The notes: generated by a model from the letters alone, not told the origin. Positions 24,164 through 33,557 are shown, counted from the first letter of the stretch. The stretch is DNA of 64,000 nt from CAYPEK01 sp964409645 (GCA_964409645.1 CAYPEK010000002.1:62001-126000), one strand, 5' to 3'. A program made the numbers and translations.

Positions 24164-27100
24164 TCAGCCGAATTTGCACATGCGTTCTTTGAGGCCGTCG
24201 ATCGTTTTCGCCAAGCCGCCCTCAGATGTTTCGCGGTAGCGGCTCGCCATATCGTCTCCGATCTGCGCCATGGCTTTCACGACTTGGTTCGGGCTGACGA
24301 ACGAAACGATCCCGTTCAGGCTGAGCCACGCGCCGAGGAGCGACTCGATGGCTTTGAACGCGTTCCGTTTTATGCACGGCGTGTTGACCTTGCCCGCGAT
24401 GGGGTCGCAGACGAGGCCGAGCGAGTTTTTCATCGAGAGAATCATCGCGTTGACGACCTGATCGCGCGTGCCGTCGAGAAAATACGTTGCGAACGCGGCG
24501 CCCATCCCGGCGGCGGTGCCTGTCTCCGCCTGACAACCTTTTTCCGCGCCGGACGGCGGCACGATGTTCGCGGTGAGCGCGGCGAGGAATCCGCACATCA
24601 GCAGCGCGCGCACCGCTTTCTCCTCGAATTCCTCCGGCGACATCTCACCGGAGCGCACTTTCATGTTCTTGAGCGCGAGATAGACGCCGGGCAGCACGCC
24701 GCACGCGCCGCCGGTCGGCGCGGCAAGTATCAGTTCCGAGAACGCGTTGCGAGTCATCGCCGTTATCGCGCCCGAAACGGCGTCGTAGAAGCTGTTGCCG
24801 AGAAATTCCGCGTTGACGTTGTTGAACGCTTCTCGGAGGTTCATGTACGTATTGATTACGTTGCTCGTCTCCGGAGTGCTGGAGTCGAAGTCGATGTCGC
24901 CGAACGGCCTGCTGCTTTCGTCGAGGGAGTGCAGCATCTGCTTTGCTTCAAGAATGATTTTTCCGGCTGTACCGTCGCTGTATTTGAGGCCGAGACACCA
25001 TGTTTCGTATTCTACCGCGAGTTGTGCGAGGTCGCGTCCGCTCCGGTTCGCATATTCGATCATCGAGTCGAGATCGTGGTACGGCAGCGCGTCGTCGTGC
25101 GCGGCGGGCTCTCCGTCCGGCGGATAAATCGGGTTGAGGTTGGGGATGCCGGGGTAGTCCTTTGCGTGGCTGCCGTCGAGCGGCGGCGCTTCCGAATCGC
25201 GGGGAAAAAACACAACGCCGCTCCCGGTGGCAGTCCAGCCGCGCGACGTGAAATAGTCCGTTCTTCCAGCGACCCAGCGGCCTCCGGCGCTGCGAATACG
25301 GATTTTTCCGCCGCCGAGGGATTCGCCGGCGATAACGAGGTCGAAGTCGTTCCAGTTGAACTCTCTGTCCTCATTGCGCAACAAGAACCGTTCGCGTATG
25401 CGAGCTTCGTCGAGCTCGCCGCGCGGCACTACGGCTGCGAGAATCGCCACGGAGTTCTCGTGGAGGTCGCGCGGGTGTTCTTCGGGAATCGGCATATCCG
25501 CGCCGTTGCGCGACGAGTCGAATTTGTGGAAACCTGCCCAGTGAACGTCGATGTTCTTTCCGGCGATCGCCCATATGCAGGTTTTCACCGTGTCTCCGTC
25601 GTACCACGGCTTGAAGTCAAAGAAAGCGATGTTTTCAGGGCGGCCCGCGTCCGGGGTGGATGCCCACGGCGGGATGGAATCGTCGTCCGTGCCCGCGTGA
25701 TCCTGCGGGATGTCGTGGAGAAGCCCCGCGGCGAGCGCGTTGTGCGTGCGGTGTCCTTCGCCGGCCTTGCGGAACGAGTTGTGGAGCCTCGCTGAGAGAC
25801 ACAGCACGTCGCGCTCCGGATCGAACGAATCGGACACGAGCATGTTGATTGTTCTGCCGGCGAGGCGGCCGATGCGGTTCGCCCCGCAGGTGTGCGAACT
25901 TGACGGGCCGATCATCGACGGGCCGATGAGGTCGAAGATGCTGATGTCCCGCCGCAGGTCCTGCGCGATCAGCGACACCATGAATTCGTAGAGCATGAAT
26001 AGGGTTCCCTGAACGAACCTTTCGGTTTCGGCGCGTGAAATGTCCGCGGCGCGGGGGCGGAATTCGAGGTTTATTTCATAGACCTCCCTGCGCGGCGCGA
26101 TCTTCAATCCGTAGAGCATGGCAGTTTCGACGGTGTTGCCGGACAGCAAACGCGGCGCTTCGAGGAGCCGGAGCGCGTCGAGCAGATCGTCGATATAGCA
26201 CAGGGCGGGCGTGACGCCCACCGGCGACGGCAGAAGCGCCTGAACGGTCACACGCAAGGCGCCGGGGTCGTCGTCAGCGGTTTCGGCGTTCGCGACGGCA
26301 AACACGATCTTCTCCGCGCCGCGTTCATAAGCGAGCTCGGAGAGTTTCGTTTCCGCCATAGGCAGGAAAAGGGATTCGTTTTCGGCGATAAGCTCGTCGA
26401 GCGTTTTTTCCGTGTTCGAGAATTCGCGCGTTTTGATGAGATGCGCGCGGAGCTGCGTGCGGAGTTCGCCGATCGGCAACCGCGATTGTGCGAGCAGTGC
26501 ACGAAGAGTGTCGGTTGACAGTTGAACGCCCGCGCCCTGCGGCGAAAGGGGAAACGAGCTGTCGAATATATCGGAGTAGAGAGAAAGTCCGGCGAAAGCG
26601 TTCTGCGCCGCGCCGAGCGCGAGCGCGGCTTCCGGGGCGCGCGAGTGCGGCGTTGGGGCTCCCGCGAGCCGAAACGCGACGCGGCCCGTCTTCGGCGACA
26701 CCCATGTCCTGCCCATGATTCGGCAGCCGTTCGGAAGCGAGGCGGGAAGCTGCGAGACCTTGCTTTTTGCGGGCCTGACGGATGGCGTAAAAAGCTCCAT
26801 GCCGCCCTTCGGCGTGCGCCTTAACAATGCGCCGGCCGGCCGGGCCTTGTTCCCCATGATTTCGTTGTAGAGTTTCTGGAACGAATTGTAATTGCTGTCC
26901 GCGGAGCGGCGGATGCGCACCCACACCTGACCGTCGCCGTCAGACTTTTCGTCGCGGTCGTCGAATTCCAAGTGAACGAATTCGGCGAGCGATTCGTTTT
27001 CGCGGAGCATCCTATAGACTTCCTCGCGGAGCAGGTCCGGATCGTCCGACTGCCTGTGGAATTTGAACTTGACGCGCGAGCGGCCGAGTTTGCTGAGAAG

Positions 27101-27565
27101 AGAATCGACCGATTCGCCGCCACCGGCGGCGGAGGCGTCTTTCGGGTCGAAATCGGTGATGAAAATAAACGGCGGGATGTCGCGCAGAGCGCCGAGCAGG
27201 TTGAACAGTAGAGAAATGCCGCCTCTTTCGGCGGGCTTGCCGTCACGGAACGTATGAGGCGGCTCGTACCCGGCGATGACGATGTCCATGAGCGAGACGT
27301 TAATAATCGCTGTTTCGTCCGACCAAGCATTTTTCGAGCGGTCGAATATCCTCGCGACGAGTCGTTCCGGGTCGTCGCCAGCGCCGGGCGCGGCGTCCGG
27401 TGCGCGGGATTCGCCGGCTTCGAGAATTGTGTCGATCCCATAAATATTGACGGGAAGCCCGCTCAGCCCGTTCCTGTCGATGACTGCGGTTATGAAATCC
27501 CGCGAATCGAAATGCGGATCGATCACGAGAAGCGAGAAGTGAGAAATCGTTTTCATACTTTCCAT
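24164..27565 (-). CDS. Single-chain iron-sulfur L-serine dehydratase with long unknown N-terminal region
   Basis: 1133 residues, about twice the usual single-chain enzyme. Residues 1-530 match no domain I know (opening LLVIDPHFDSRDFITAVIDR). The beta domain starts near 537 with IFDLIGPSMIGPSSSHTCGA, the serine-binding SSSHT loop; the alpha domain starts near 835. Its motifs are LAAPTGGACGVLPG (950), SGAEKGCQAETGTAAGM (1006) and CDPIAGKVNTPC (1050-1061), which supply the [4Fe-4S] cysteines. The C-terminus ends ERMCKFG: in the Legionella enzyme a C-terminal Cys caps the cluster iron as an autoinhibitory tail, and this Cys could do the same. Reaction: L-serine to pyruvate and ammonia, in the cytoplasm. 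Start ATG 27565 or 27556; neither has a strong ribosome site. The insert of about 100 residues between the beta and alpha parts (IRSAGGRWVAGRTDYFTSRG) is also longer than usual. Confidence 0.86.
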   Translation of the reverse strand: MESMKTISHFSLLVIDPHFDSRDFITAVIDRNGLSGLPVNIYGIDTILEAGESRAPDAAPGAGDDPERLVARIFDRSKNAWSDETAIINVSLMDIVIAGYEPPHTFRDGKPAERGGISLLFNLLGALRDIPPFIFITDFDPKDASAAGGGESVDSLLSKLGRSRVKFKFHRQSDDPDLLREEVYRMLRENESLAEFVHLEFDDRDEKSDGDGQVWVRIRRSADSNYNSFQKLYNEIMGNKARPAGALLRRTPKGGMELFTPSVRPAKSKVSQLPASLPNGCRIMGRTWVSPKTGRVAFRLAGAPTPHSRAPEAALALGAAQNAFAGLSLYSDIFDSSFPLSPQGAGVQLSTDTLRALLAQSRLPIGELRTQLRAHLIKTREFSNTEKTLDELIAENESLFLPMAETKLSELAYERGAEKIVFAVANAETADDDPGALRVTVQALLPSPVGVTPALCYIDDLLDALRLLEAPRLLSGNTVETAMLYGLKIAPRREVYEINLEFRPRAADISRAETERFVQGTLFMLYEFMVSLIAQDLRRDISIFDLIGPSMIGPSSSHTCGANRIGRLAGRTINMLVSDSFDPERDVLCLSARLHNSFRKAGEGHRTHNALAAGLLHDIPQDHAGTDDDSIPPWASTPDAGRPENIAFFDFKPWYDGDTVKTCIWAIAGKNIDVHWAGFHKFDSSRNGADMPIPEEHPRDLHENSVAILAAVVPRGELDEARIRERFLLRNEDREFNWNDFDLVIAGESLGGGKIRIRSAGGRWVAGRTDYFTSRGWTATGSGVVFFPRDSEAPPLDGSHAKDYPGIPNLNPIYPPDGEPAAHDDALPYHDLDSMIEYANRSGRDLAQLAVEYETWCLGLKYSDGTAGKIILEAKQMLHSLDESSRPFGDIDFDSSTPETSNVINTYMNLREAFNNVNAEFLGNSFYDAVSGAITAMTRNAFSELILAAPTGGACGVLPGVYLALKNMKVRSGEMSPEEFEEKAVRALLMCGFLAALTANIVPPSGAEKGCQAETGTAAGMGAAFATYFLDGTRDQVVNAMILSMKNSLGLVCDPIAGKVNTPCIKRNAFKAIESLLGAWLSLNGIVSFVSPNQVVKAMAQIGDDMASRYRETSEGGLAKTIDGLKERMCKFG

Positions 27566-27822
27566 ATAGATTTAAGTAACTCCCATCATTTCATTTTCAT
27601 TTTTTAATTATACGAATACTTTTGGAATTGTAATAACGGTATTTTCCGAATAATACAACGTAAAAAAACTTCGTCCTCGTTTTTTGTCGGCCATTTGCTC
27701 AGTATTGAGGCCCGGGATGACCTTTCTCCACATTGGATGTTTTTGCCGAGAATAGTGTAATATAAATGAAGTCGGTTGTGCGAATGAAAAAGACTGAAGC
27801 GATCTCTTGAGAGGATTGATAG

Positions 27823-28662
27823 ATGTTTAAAGAACTATTAGAAATCATCGAACGGCCTGAGGTGTTCGAGTTTTATACCACGAAAGACCTTTGGACGGAC
27901 GATCACACTTCGAAGCAGATGCTTGCGTTTCATCTGAATGACGAAATTGATGCGTCGTCCCGCAACAAGGATTTTATCGACAAATCTGTCGAGTGGATTG
28001 CTTCTTATTTTAAAGTGGGAGAGGGGACAAGGATCGCCGACTTCGGTTGCGGACCGGGGCTTTATACGACGAGACTGTCTCGAAAATCGGCGGATGTGAC
28101 TGGAATAGATTTTTCGGAAAGGTCGGTTGGGTACGCAAGGGAAGCTGCGGCGAGAGAGGGGCTTTCAGCAAAATATATATGTGAGAATTACTTGGAGTTT
28201 GAAACAAATGATAATTTTGATCTCGTCATAATGATTATGTGTGATTTCTGTGCGCTCAGTCCTGCACAGAGAAAAAGCATTCTGAGTAAATTTCATACTT
28301 TTCTTGCGCCGGGAGGCTCTGTGCTTCTCGATGTTTATTCACTAAATGCGTTCAATCAGAGGTCGGAGGCATCGATTTGGGGAGAGAATCTTCTGGATGG
28401 ATTCTGGTCGCCGAACAGATATTTTGGATTCATGAATACGTTCAAATATGAGAATGAGAAGGTGGTTCTGGACAAGTACACGATCATCGAGCCTGACCGC
28501 AAAAGAGTGATTTATAATTGGTTGCAATATTTCAGTCCCGAAATGGTTATAAAAGAATTTGAAGAAGCCGGTTTTATCATTGATAGTCTTTTTTCGGATG
28601 TTAAAGGCGTGGCATTTGATGAGGAAAGTATGGAGTTTGCTGTTGTTGCTGTTAAACGGTGA
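27823..28662 (+). CDS. Class I SAM-dependent methyltransferase
   Basis: 279 residues; ATG 27823 with GAGAGGA upstream. A likely promoter is TTGGAT (27754-27759 region) with TAATAT about 18 bp on. Motif I is IADFGCGPGLYTTRLS near residues 70-86, with VTGIDFSERSVGYARE (motif II Asp) and DLVIMIMCDFCALSP (motif IV). The C-terminal half contains YNWLQYFSPEMVIKEFEEAGF, as in many small-molecule methyltransferases of about 280 residues. Substrate cannot be told. Monocistronic; GC slightly lower than the flanks. Confidence 0.85.
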   Translation: MFKELLEIIERPEVFEFYTTKDLWTDDHTSKQMLAFHLNDEIDASSRNKDFIDKSVEWIASYFKVGEGTRIADFGCGPGLYTTRLSRKSADVTGIDFSERSVGYAREAAAREGLSAKYICENYLEFETNDNFDLVIMIMCDFCALSPAQRKSILSKFHTFLAPGGSVLLDVYSLNAFNQRSEASIWGENLLDGFWSPNRYFGFMNTFKYENEKVVLDKYTIIEPDRKRVIYNWLQYFSPEMVIKEFEEAGFIIDSLFSDVKGVAFDEESMEFAVVAVKR

Positions 28663-28760
28663 AGAACTACGCTGTTAAGAGCGAGGGCATCACGCTTATT
28701 CCCCTATGGAATTTTATCCGCGAATCAAGTGCGGTGTCCGGTGTCCCTCGAAATAAAAAT

Positions 28761-28787
28761 TGATATAATGAATATACTCCGGAGTAT
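28761..28787 (+). promoter_or_regulatory. Extended -10 promoter with palindromic operator candidate
   Basis: TGATATAAT at 28761-28769 is a perfect extended -10 with no clear -35. Four bases downstream, overlapping the expected transcription start, is the 14-base perfect palindrome ATACTCCGGAGTAT (28774-28787). The position fits a repressor operator for the membrane-protein gene that starts at 28807. Confidence 0.5.
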
Positions 28788-28806
28788 TGTTTGAAAGGAC
28801 TGCGAA

Positions 28807-29532
28807 TTGGACACGATTGAAGTTACCCGCCGAATGACTTACGACTACTTGGTGTTCGTGCCTGCTCTCGCAGTGATTTTTAATCTATACCTCATTACAG
28901 GGAAAAAGTGGAAAGAACTCGCGGTTTTTAATGTCGGCGGTTTGATTAACATTGTTATGGAAATCGCCTTAATAAGGGCAGGGCACAGGCATTTCGATAC
29001 GGACAGTCCGGCGCTTATAGCGGCGGCCGTTCTGTGCTTAGGGTGGGTGACGAACGGCTTCCTGTGTTCGGTCGCATACATCGATGTGAAGCGCTGGCTG
29101 AGGCGGACGTACTCCAAGGGGTTCGTTATTGCGGTCAACCTGTTTCTTTTCGCCGGTTTGCCGCTGGCAATGATTCGGTATGGGGCGTTCGACGGCGGAA
29201 TATCTGTGTGGCGCGATGTACCGACCGGCGCCGCACTTGTGGAGCCGGTGATTTTTGCCGTTCTCGCCGCCGTGATATGGTTTTCAGGCTATCGGAAGCT
29301 GCTCGTGCGCATGTTCCTGATCGGTTTCCTCATCGATCTGCATTTCGAGGGCAGCCTGTTGTTGTTCGGTGTTCGCGCCGTGGAGCAATTCAATCTCGTT
29401 CATTTTATAACACGGGTGCTTTTCGAGATGAACGTGTTTCTGTGCTTGGGTTTTCTTCTGCTGAAATTGATTTTCAAGTTGAATGATTACAAGGACTCGG
29501 CGCTTGCAGCTCATTCAAAGTGGCTGCATTGA
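28807..29532 (+). CDS. Seven-segment membrane protein of unknown function
   Basis: 241 residues from TTG 28807, supported by GAAAGGA at 28792-28798. About seven hydrophobic segments cover the chain (YLVFVPALAVIFNLYLITG; GFVIAVNLFLFAGLPLAMI; AVIWFSGYRKLLVRMFLIGF). No motif recognised; a short charged tail ends the protein. It is preceded by an extended -10 promoter with a palindromic operator candidate and followed 226 bp later by tctC, whose own promoter makes co-transcription optional. It could be a small sensor or enzyme of the membrane, but nothing in the sequence decides. Confidence 0.75.
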   Translation: MDTIEVTRRMTYDYLVFVPALAVIFNLYLITGKKWKELAVFNVGGLINIVMEIALIRAGHRHFDTDSPALIAAAVLCLGWVTNGFLCSVAYIDVKRWLRRTYSKGFVIAVNLFLFAGLPLAMIRYGAFDGGISVWRDVPTGAALVEPVIFAVLAAVIWFSGYRKLLVRMFLIGFLIDLHFEGSLLLFGVRAVEQFNLVHFITRVLFEMNVFLCLGFLLLKLIFKLNDYKDSALAAHSKWLH

Positions 29533-29647
29533 ATTCCGACCGGCCGGCGAACCCGAATTGATATTTCGTGCTTCATTATAAAGATGCAATTTTAGATGTA
29601 CTGGATGTCAATATTTTTTCCTCTCTGTATTGTTACTGATTATCCAG

Positions 29648-29656
29648 TGTTATAAA
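29648..29656 (+). promoter_or_regulatory. Extended -10 promoter of the tct operon
   Basis: TGTTATAAA at 29648-29656 matches the extended -10 pattern; TTGTTA at 29630-29635 is the nearest -35-like hexamer (15-bp spacer, so weak). It gives a leader of about 100 bases before tctC. Confidence 0.45.
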
Positions 29657-29758
29657 CTCCTGTTCTAAGGCATGTATGGCTTTATCAATGGCTCAAACGT
29701 GATATTTACGTATGTACGTTCACACGAGCCGGGACAAAATGGAAAAGGGAGGATCGGG

Positions 29759-30736
29759 ATGAAGTTTACACTCAAATTTGCACTGGTAATCATAGCGACG
29801 ATCGCGGTGGCGGCAACTACCGGATGTGTCAACAACGCCCAGAAAGGCAAGTTCAACGAGAAAAACATAACCCTGATATGCCCGCCGAAACAGGGCGGAC
29901 TATCCGACTTCATCACGCGCACCCTCGCGGTGTACTCTGAAAAGAAAACTGGCGGAAGCATTGTCGTTGAGAACCATCCCGGCGCGTCGGGTGCGACAGG
30001 CATGAGGGTTGGCTCTAAAGCCGCTCCGGACGGCAACACCGTAACATACGTCCCTGTCGAAAGCACGATTCTTCTCCACAGGAAAGACATAACTGAAAGC
30101 ATTTCCTATAAGGATTTCGACCTTCTCGCCCGCCTCAACTACGGCCCCGGCGCACTCGTCGTCAGGTCCGACTCGAAATTCAAGACGTTTAAGGATTTCG
30201 TTGACTTCGCAAAGAAAAATCCGGGCAAGCTCAATGTCGGCAACAGCGGCAACTTCGCGATATGGCACATAGCCGCAGCATTGATGGCTGAAAAAACGGG
30301 CATCCAGATCGGGCATGTGCCGTACGACGGCTCCGCCGCCGCAGTTCAAGACCTGCTCGGAGGCCATCTTGACGCCATCGTGGCGAGCCCCGCGGAAGTC
30401 TTCACATTCGTTGCGGCAAAGCAGCTTAAAATTCTTGTCATGTTCGACGAAAAACGAAACTGGCAGTTTAAGGACATTCCTGTTGCCAAAGAGGTCGGTT
30501 ATGACATAGTCGTCTCTGCATGGGGTGGTCTCGCAGTGCCGAAAGGCACTCCGAAAGAAACGGAGAAACGACTCGTCGAAATCTTTAAGAAAGGATTCGA
30601 CGATCCTGAATTTCAGGAAAAGTGCAAAGAGCGCAGCGTAACGCTCGGATGGCAGGGGCCGGACGAATTTCTCAAATTCGCAGAGGAACAGGACAAGATG
30701 TTCGCCGACGTCCTGAAAGACCTTAAAGTTAACTAA
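29759..30736 (+). CDS. tctC: Tripartite tricarboxylate transporter substrate-binding lipoprotein (TctC/Bug family)
   Basis: 325 residues from ATG 29759, with GGGAGGA at 29748-29754. Signal peptide KFTLKFALVIIATIAVAA ends in lipobox ATTGC, so it is predicted to be lipid-anchored. Family motifs: KNITLICPPKQGGLSDFITR near residue 40 (phosphate/carboxylate-binding start), VVENHPGASGATGMRVGSKA, LNVGNSGNFAIWHIAAALMAE, GHVPYDGSAAAVQDLLGGHLD and WGGLAVPKGTPKE. It captures a carboxylate outside the inner membrane and passes it to TctAB. Most proteobacterial Bug proteins are soluble, so the lipobox is a mild oddity. First gene of the tctCBA operon, 17 bp before tctB. Confidence 0.9.
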   Translation: MKFTLKFALVIIATIAVAATTGCVNNAQKGKFNEKNITLICPPKQGGLSDFITRTLAVYSEKKTGGSIVVENHPGASGATGMRVGSKAAPDGNTVTYVPVESTILLHRKDITESISYKDFDLLARLNYGPGALVVRSDSKFKTFKDFVDFAKKNPGKLNVGNSGNFAIWHIAAALMAEKTGIQIGHVPYDGSAAAVQDLLGGHLDAIVASPAEVFTFVAAKQLKILVMFDEKRNWQFKDIPVAKEVGYDIVVSAWGGLAVPKGTPKETEKRLVEIFKKGFDDPEFQEKCKERSVTLGWQGPDEFLKFAEEQDKMFADVLKDLKVN

Positions 30737-30753
30737 AGAGAGGGACGCCCCAC

Positions 30754-31263
30754 ATGCAACGTAACCGAGACATTACCATCGGGGTGATTCTACTGGCTTT
30801 CAGCTCGGTGGTTTTCGCCATGGCACGCCAACTGCCAAGGGAATGGGATGGCGGGGGGCTATCGCCATCCTCATTTCCAAGTGCCCTTGCCGGGTTTATC
30901 GGATTCCTGTCGATCATTCTAATTATTACCGGTATAACATCCAAGGATCGCGAGAAGCTCGGTTCTTTCTTCGGGGTTTTCTTCTGGCAGATGGTTGTTT
31001 TTTTTGCTGTGATGGCTGTGTATATTGTCATAATGCCTCTCATCGGATACGTAACGTCAACAATAATATTTGTAATAGCTACATACCTCCTGCTTGTGGG
31101 TAAGATCAGCGCAAAAAGCATTATCGGCGGCATCATTTTCGCTGTGGTGTCGGCAGTATCTATCTATGCGATGTTCGGACTGGTTCTCAAAGTTCCGGTC
31201 ATCCAAGGGCCTGTTGATTTTGCGATCAGGGGCGTCATCGCGGCGATCACGGGAGGCAACTAA
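30754..31263 (+). CDS. tctB: Tripartite tricarboxylate transporter small membrane subunit (TctB)
   Basis: 169 residues with four hydrophobic segments (ITIGVILLAFSSVVFAMARQ; LAGFIGFLSIILIITGI; MVVFFAVMAVYIVIM; ATYLLLVG), the usual size and layout of TctB. AGAGAGGGAC precedes ATG 30754. The stop overlaps the tctA start by one base (TAATG at 31261-31265), so production of TctA is coupled. It stabilises or assists the large permease TctA in proton- or sodium-coupled carboxylate uptake. Confidence 0.88.
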   Translation: MQRNRDITIGVILLAFSSVVFAMARQLPREWDGGGLSPSSFPSALAGFIGFLSIILIITGITSKDREKLGSFFGVFFWQMVVFFAVMAVYIVIMPLIGYVTSTIIFVIATYLLLVGKISAKSIIGGIIFAVVSAVSIYAMFGLVLKVPVIQGPVDFAIRGVIAAITGGN

Positions 31264-32780
31264 TGGAGAATTTACTCGAAGCACTTAAAATAATACTTAC
31301 GTTCAAAGTGATAGGCATGATGCTTATCGGCATCACGGCAGGCATTATAGCGGGCGCGCTTCCCGGCCTCACAGCTACCATGACTATCGCGCTCCTTGTG
31401 CCTTTCACGTACCAGATCGACCCGCCGATAGCTGCCCTCATGGTGCTGCTCGGCGTTTATGTCGGGGCTATGCACGGTGGCGATATAAGCGCGATCCTGA
31501 TCTCAACACCGGGAACGCCGGCTGCCGCAGCAACATGCCTCGATGGTTACCCCATGGCGCAAAACGGGCAGGCCGCTCTCGCGCTGAACATTGCTGCGCT
31601 CACCTCCAGCATCGGCACCGTGTTCGGCGCCGCCGTTCTCTGGACGGTCGCCCAGCCGATTGCCAACATAGCCCTGAAATTCGGGCCGTTCGAAATGTTC
31701 TGCCTGACAGTATTCGGAATCAGCATCATCGCCAGCCTGAGCGAAAAGAATATCGCAAAAGGCTTCATCATGGGCGCGCTCGGTATGCTGTTCTCAACGG
31801 TCGGCCGCAGCGCTGTTTTCGACATGGACCGACTGACCCTCGGATACACGGGATTCCCCGAGTCCGACCTGCGCTACATACCGCTGATGATCGGTGTGTT
31901 CGCTATCGCTGAAGCGCTCACGCAGATCGAAGATAACCTGAAAATCAAGAAAGCCGACACTTCGTTCAAAAACGCTTTTCCGACGCTGAAGCAGTGGAAA
32001 GAAATGATTCCCGCAATCTCGATAGGCAGCATAGTCGGCACACTCATCGGTGCGATTCCCGGCACGGGCGGCGACATCGCTTCATACGTAGCATACGACC
32101 AGACAAGGAAATTCTCGAAACACAAGGATAAATTCGGCAAGGGGTACGCTCCGGGTGTCGCGGCGCCTCAGGCGGCCAACAACGCGGTGTGCGGCGGCGC
32201 AATGATACCGATGCTCACACTCGGCATTCCGGGCGACTCGGTCACCGCCATCCTCATCGGCGCGATGATCATCATCGGACTTCGGCCGGGCCCGACGCTT
32301 TTCACCAGCCCCGACCCGGCAATGCACGTGATGGTCACGAGCATCTTCGTCGGCCTGATGGTGGTCGCCATACTCGTAACACCCGTCAGGCTCATCGGCG
32401 TACCGCTATTCGCGAAAACGGTCACCCTCGCGCGCCAGTACCTATGGCCGCTTGTCACCGTGTTTTGCATCGTAGGTTCGTTCGCGATGACCGGCTCGAT
32501 GGTTTCTGTTTACATCATGTTGGCGTTCGGGTTCTTCGGATACTTCATGAAAAAATTCGGATTCCCATCCGGTCCGATGATCATAGGCGTCATTCTCGGG
32601 CCTCTCGCGGAATCGAGTCTTCACCGCGCATTGCGTATCAGCCACGGCGATCTGCTCCCGATGTTCTCGCCGCTCGCCATCATTCTTATCTGCTTCTCAC
32701 TCTTTTCAGTATCGATTCCATTAATACAAAGAATGAAAAAAGACAAAGGGACTCACACGTCGGCTGGAGGCAATATCTGA
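31263..32780 (+). CDS. tctA: Tripartite tricarboxylate transporter large permease (TctA)
   Basis: 505 residues with about a dozen membrane segments. It has the TctA signatures GALPGLTATMTIALLVPFTY near 30-50, VGAMHGGDISAILISTPGTP near 70-90, and the matching second-half repeat GTLIGAIPGTGGDIASYVAY with PGVAAPQAANNAV near 300, plus TLGIPGDSVTAILIGAMI. The two half-repeats are the conserved substrate/ion sites. It moves citrate-like or other carboxylates into the cytoplasm; the real substrate cannot be read from sequence. Gene order C-B-A is the usual one, and a strong terminator ends the operon 39 bp downstream. Confidence 0.93.
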   Translation: MENLLEALKIILTFKVIGMMLIGITAGIIAGALPGLTATMTIALLVPFTYQIDPPIAALMVLLGVYVGAMHGGDISAILISTPGTPAAAATCLDGYPMAQNGQAALALNIAALTSSIGTVFGAAVLWTVAQPIANIALKFGPFEMFCLTVFGISIIASLSEKNIAKGFIMGALGMLFSTVGRSAVFDMDRLTLGYTGFPESDLRYIPLMIGVFAIAEALTQIEDNLKIKKADTSFKNAFPTLKQWKEMIPAISIGSIVGTLIGAIPGTGGDIASYVAYDQTRKFSKHKDKFGKGYAPGVAAPQAANNAVCGGAMIPMLTLGIPGDSVTAILIGAMIIIGLRPGPTLFTSPDPAMHVMVTSIFVGLMVVAILVTPVRLIGVPLFAKTVTLARQYLWPLVTVFCIVGSFAMTGSMVSVYIMLAFGFFGYFMKKFGFPSGPMIIGVILGPLAESSLHRALRISHGDLLPMFSPLAIILICFSLFSVSIPLIQRMKKDKGTHTSAGGNI

Positions 32781-32818
32781 AATAAAGCATAGCCAAATTC
32801 CTGAAGCAGCACGCAATG

Positions 32819-32856
32819 AAAGCCCACGGAGAAACGATCAACTCCGGGGGCTTTTT
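32819..32856 (+). terminator. Rho-independent terminator of tctCBA
   Basis: AAAGCCC-A-CGGAG (32819-32831) pairs with CTCCG-G-GGGCTTT (32842-32854) apart from one A-G mismatch, with a 10-base loop and a T tract. It is 38 bp after the tctA stop. Confidence 0.85.
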
Positions 32857-33015
32857 ACATGCGGCTTGCGCGCATTTACAGCTGATCTTAAACATGTGGC
32901 CAATTGAACCACTTTCGCGATAAAAAATATATTGAAGATTTCAAGGGATGTTGAAAATCACCCCCCAATTGCGTCTGGCATCACCGGGATCGAAGAAAGC
33001 TCTGCAAAAAACGTT

Positions 33016-33438
33016 TCAAATAAGATACGCGAACACACCGCCTATTATGAAACTTCCGACAACACCGTTAACGAATTCAATAAGGAGCAGTTTATTCGGA
33101 TATGTCGATTGAATCCACATGTCGAAAAATCTCGGAAATATCTTGGTTGCGATTAATATCAGGCCGAACAAAAAAGTTTTTAATAAGATTGTTTCGGGTA
33201 GAGATGTTTTTATGTATGAAAACACAAAGGACCACAACAAGCATTGAGCTAACGTGCCGGCATATTGAAGCCCGACATACTTTGGAATACTTGGCCACTT
33301 CTTCAATGCCGGGGATGTCTCCATGTTTTTGTATATTCCCGCAACAATTGGATTCATATACAAAGCTCCGCCAGCAACGAACCATATAACGGATGCGGCA
33401 AAACCCGATAGCGCGGTGTGGTATAAATTCATTGTCAT
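33016..33438 (-). CDS. Small four-helix membrane protein, DUF1761-like
   Basis: 140 residues; ATG 33438 preceded by GGGGTGAAG. Four hydrophobic segments (SGFAASVIWFVAGGALYMNP; GTLAQCLLWSFVFSY; TFLFGLILIATKIFPRFF; LIEFVNGVVGSFIIGGVFAY). Size and the layout with a central charged YPNKLL loop resemble DUF1761 proteins, which have no known function; the match is by pattern and not firm. It follows the downstream methyltransferase gene on the opposite side (33558), separated by 119 bp, and may be in one transcript with it. The terminator of tctCBA faces it. Confidence 0.68.
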   Translation of the reverse strand: MTMNLYHTALSGFAASVIWFVAGGALYMNPIVAGIYKNMETSPALKKWPSIPKYVGLQYAGTLAQCLLWSFVFSYIKTSLPETILLKTFLFGLILIATKIFPRFFDMWIQSTYPNKLLLIEFVNGVVGSFIIGGVFAYLI

Positions 33439-33557
33439 TTATCTTCACCCCTTTATTAAATATTAGTACATTTTTTTATTCGCCTCGAAGGAATAGCAGC
33501 ATCCGGTCGAAAAAAACAGGTTGATTGATTTTTCGCTTTTAATACAAGTATGGCGCC

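Noticed and set aside
23675..25795. 706-codon plus-strand frame across the S15 hydrolase and serine dehydratase genes
   Set aside because: It runs antisense to two clear genes, crossing their intergenic gap, and reads as Arg/Val/Ala-rich shadow sequence.
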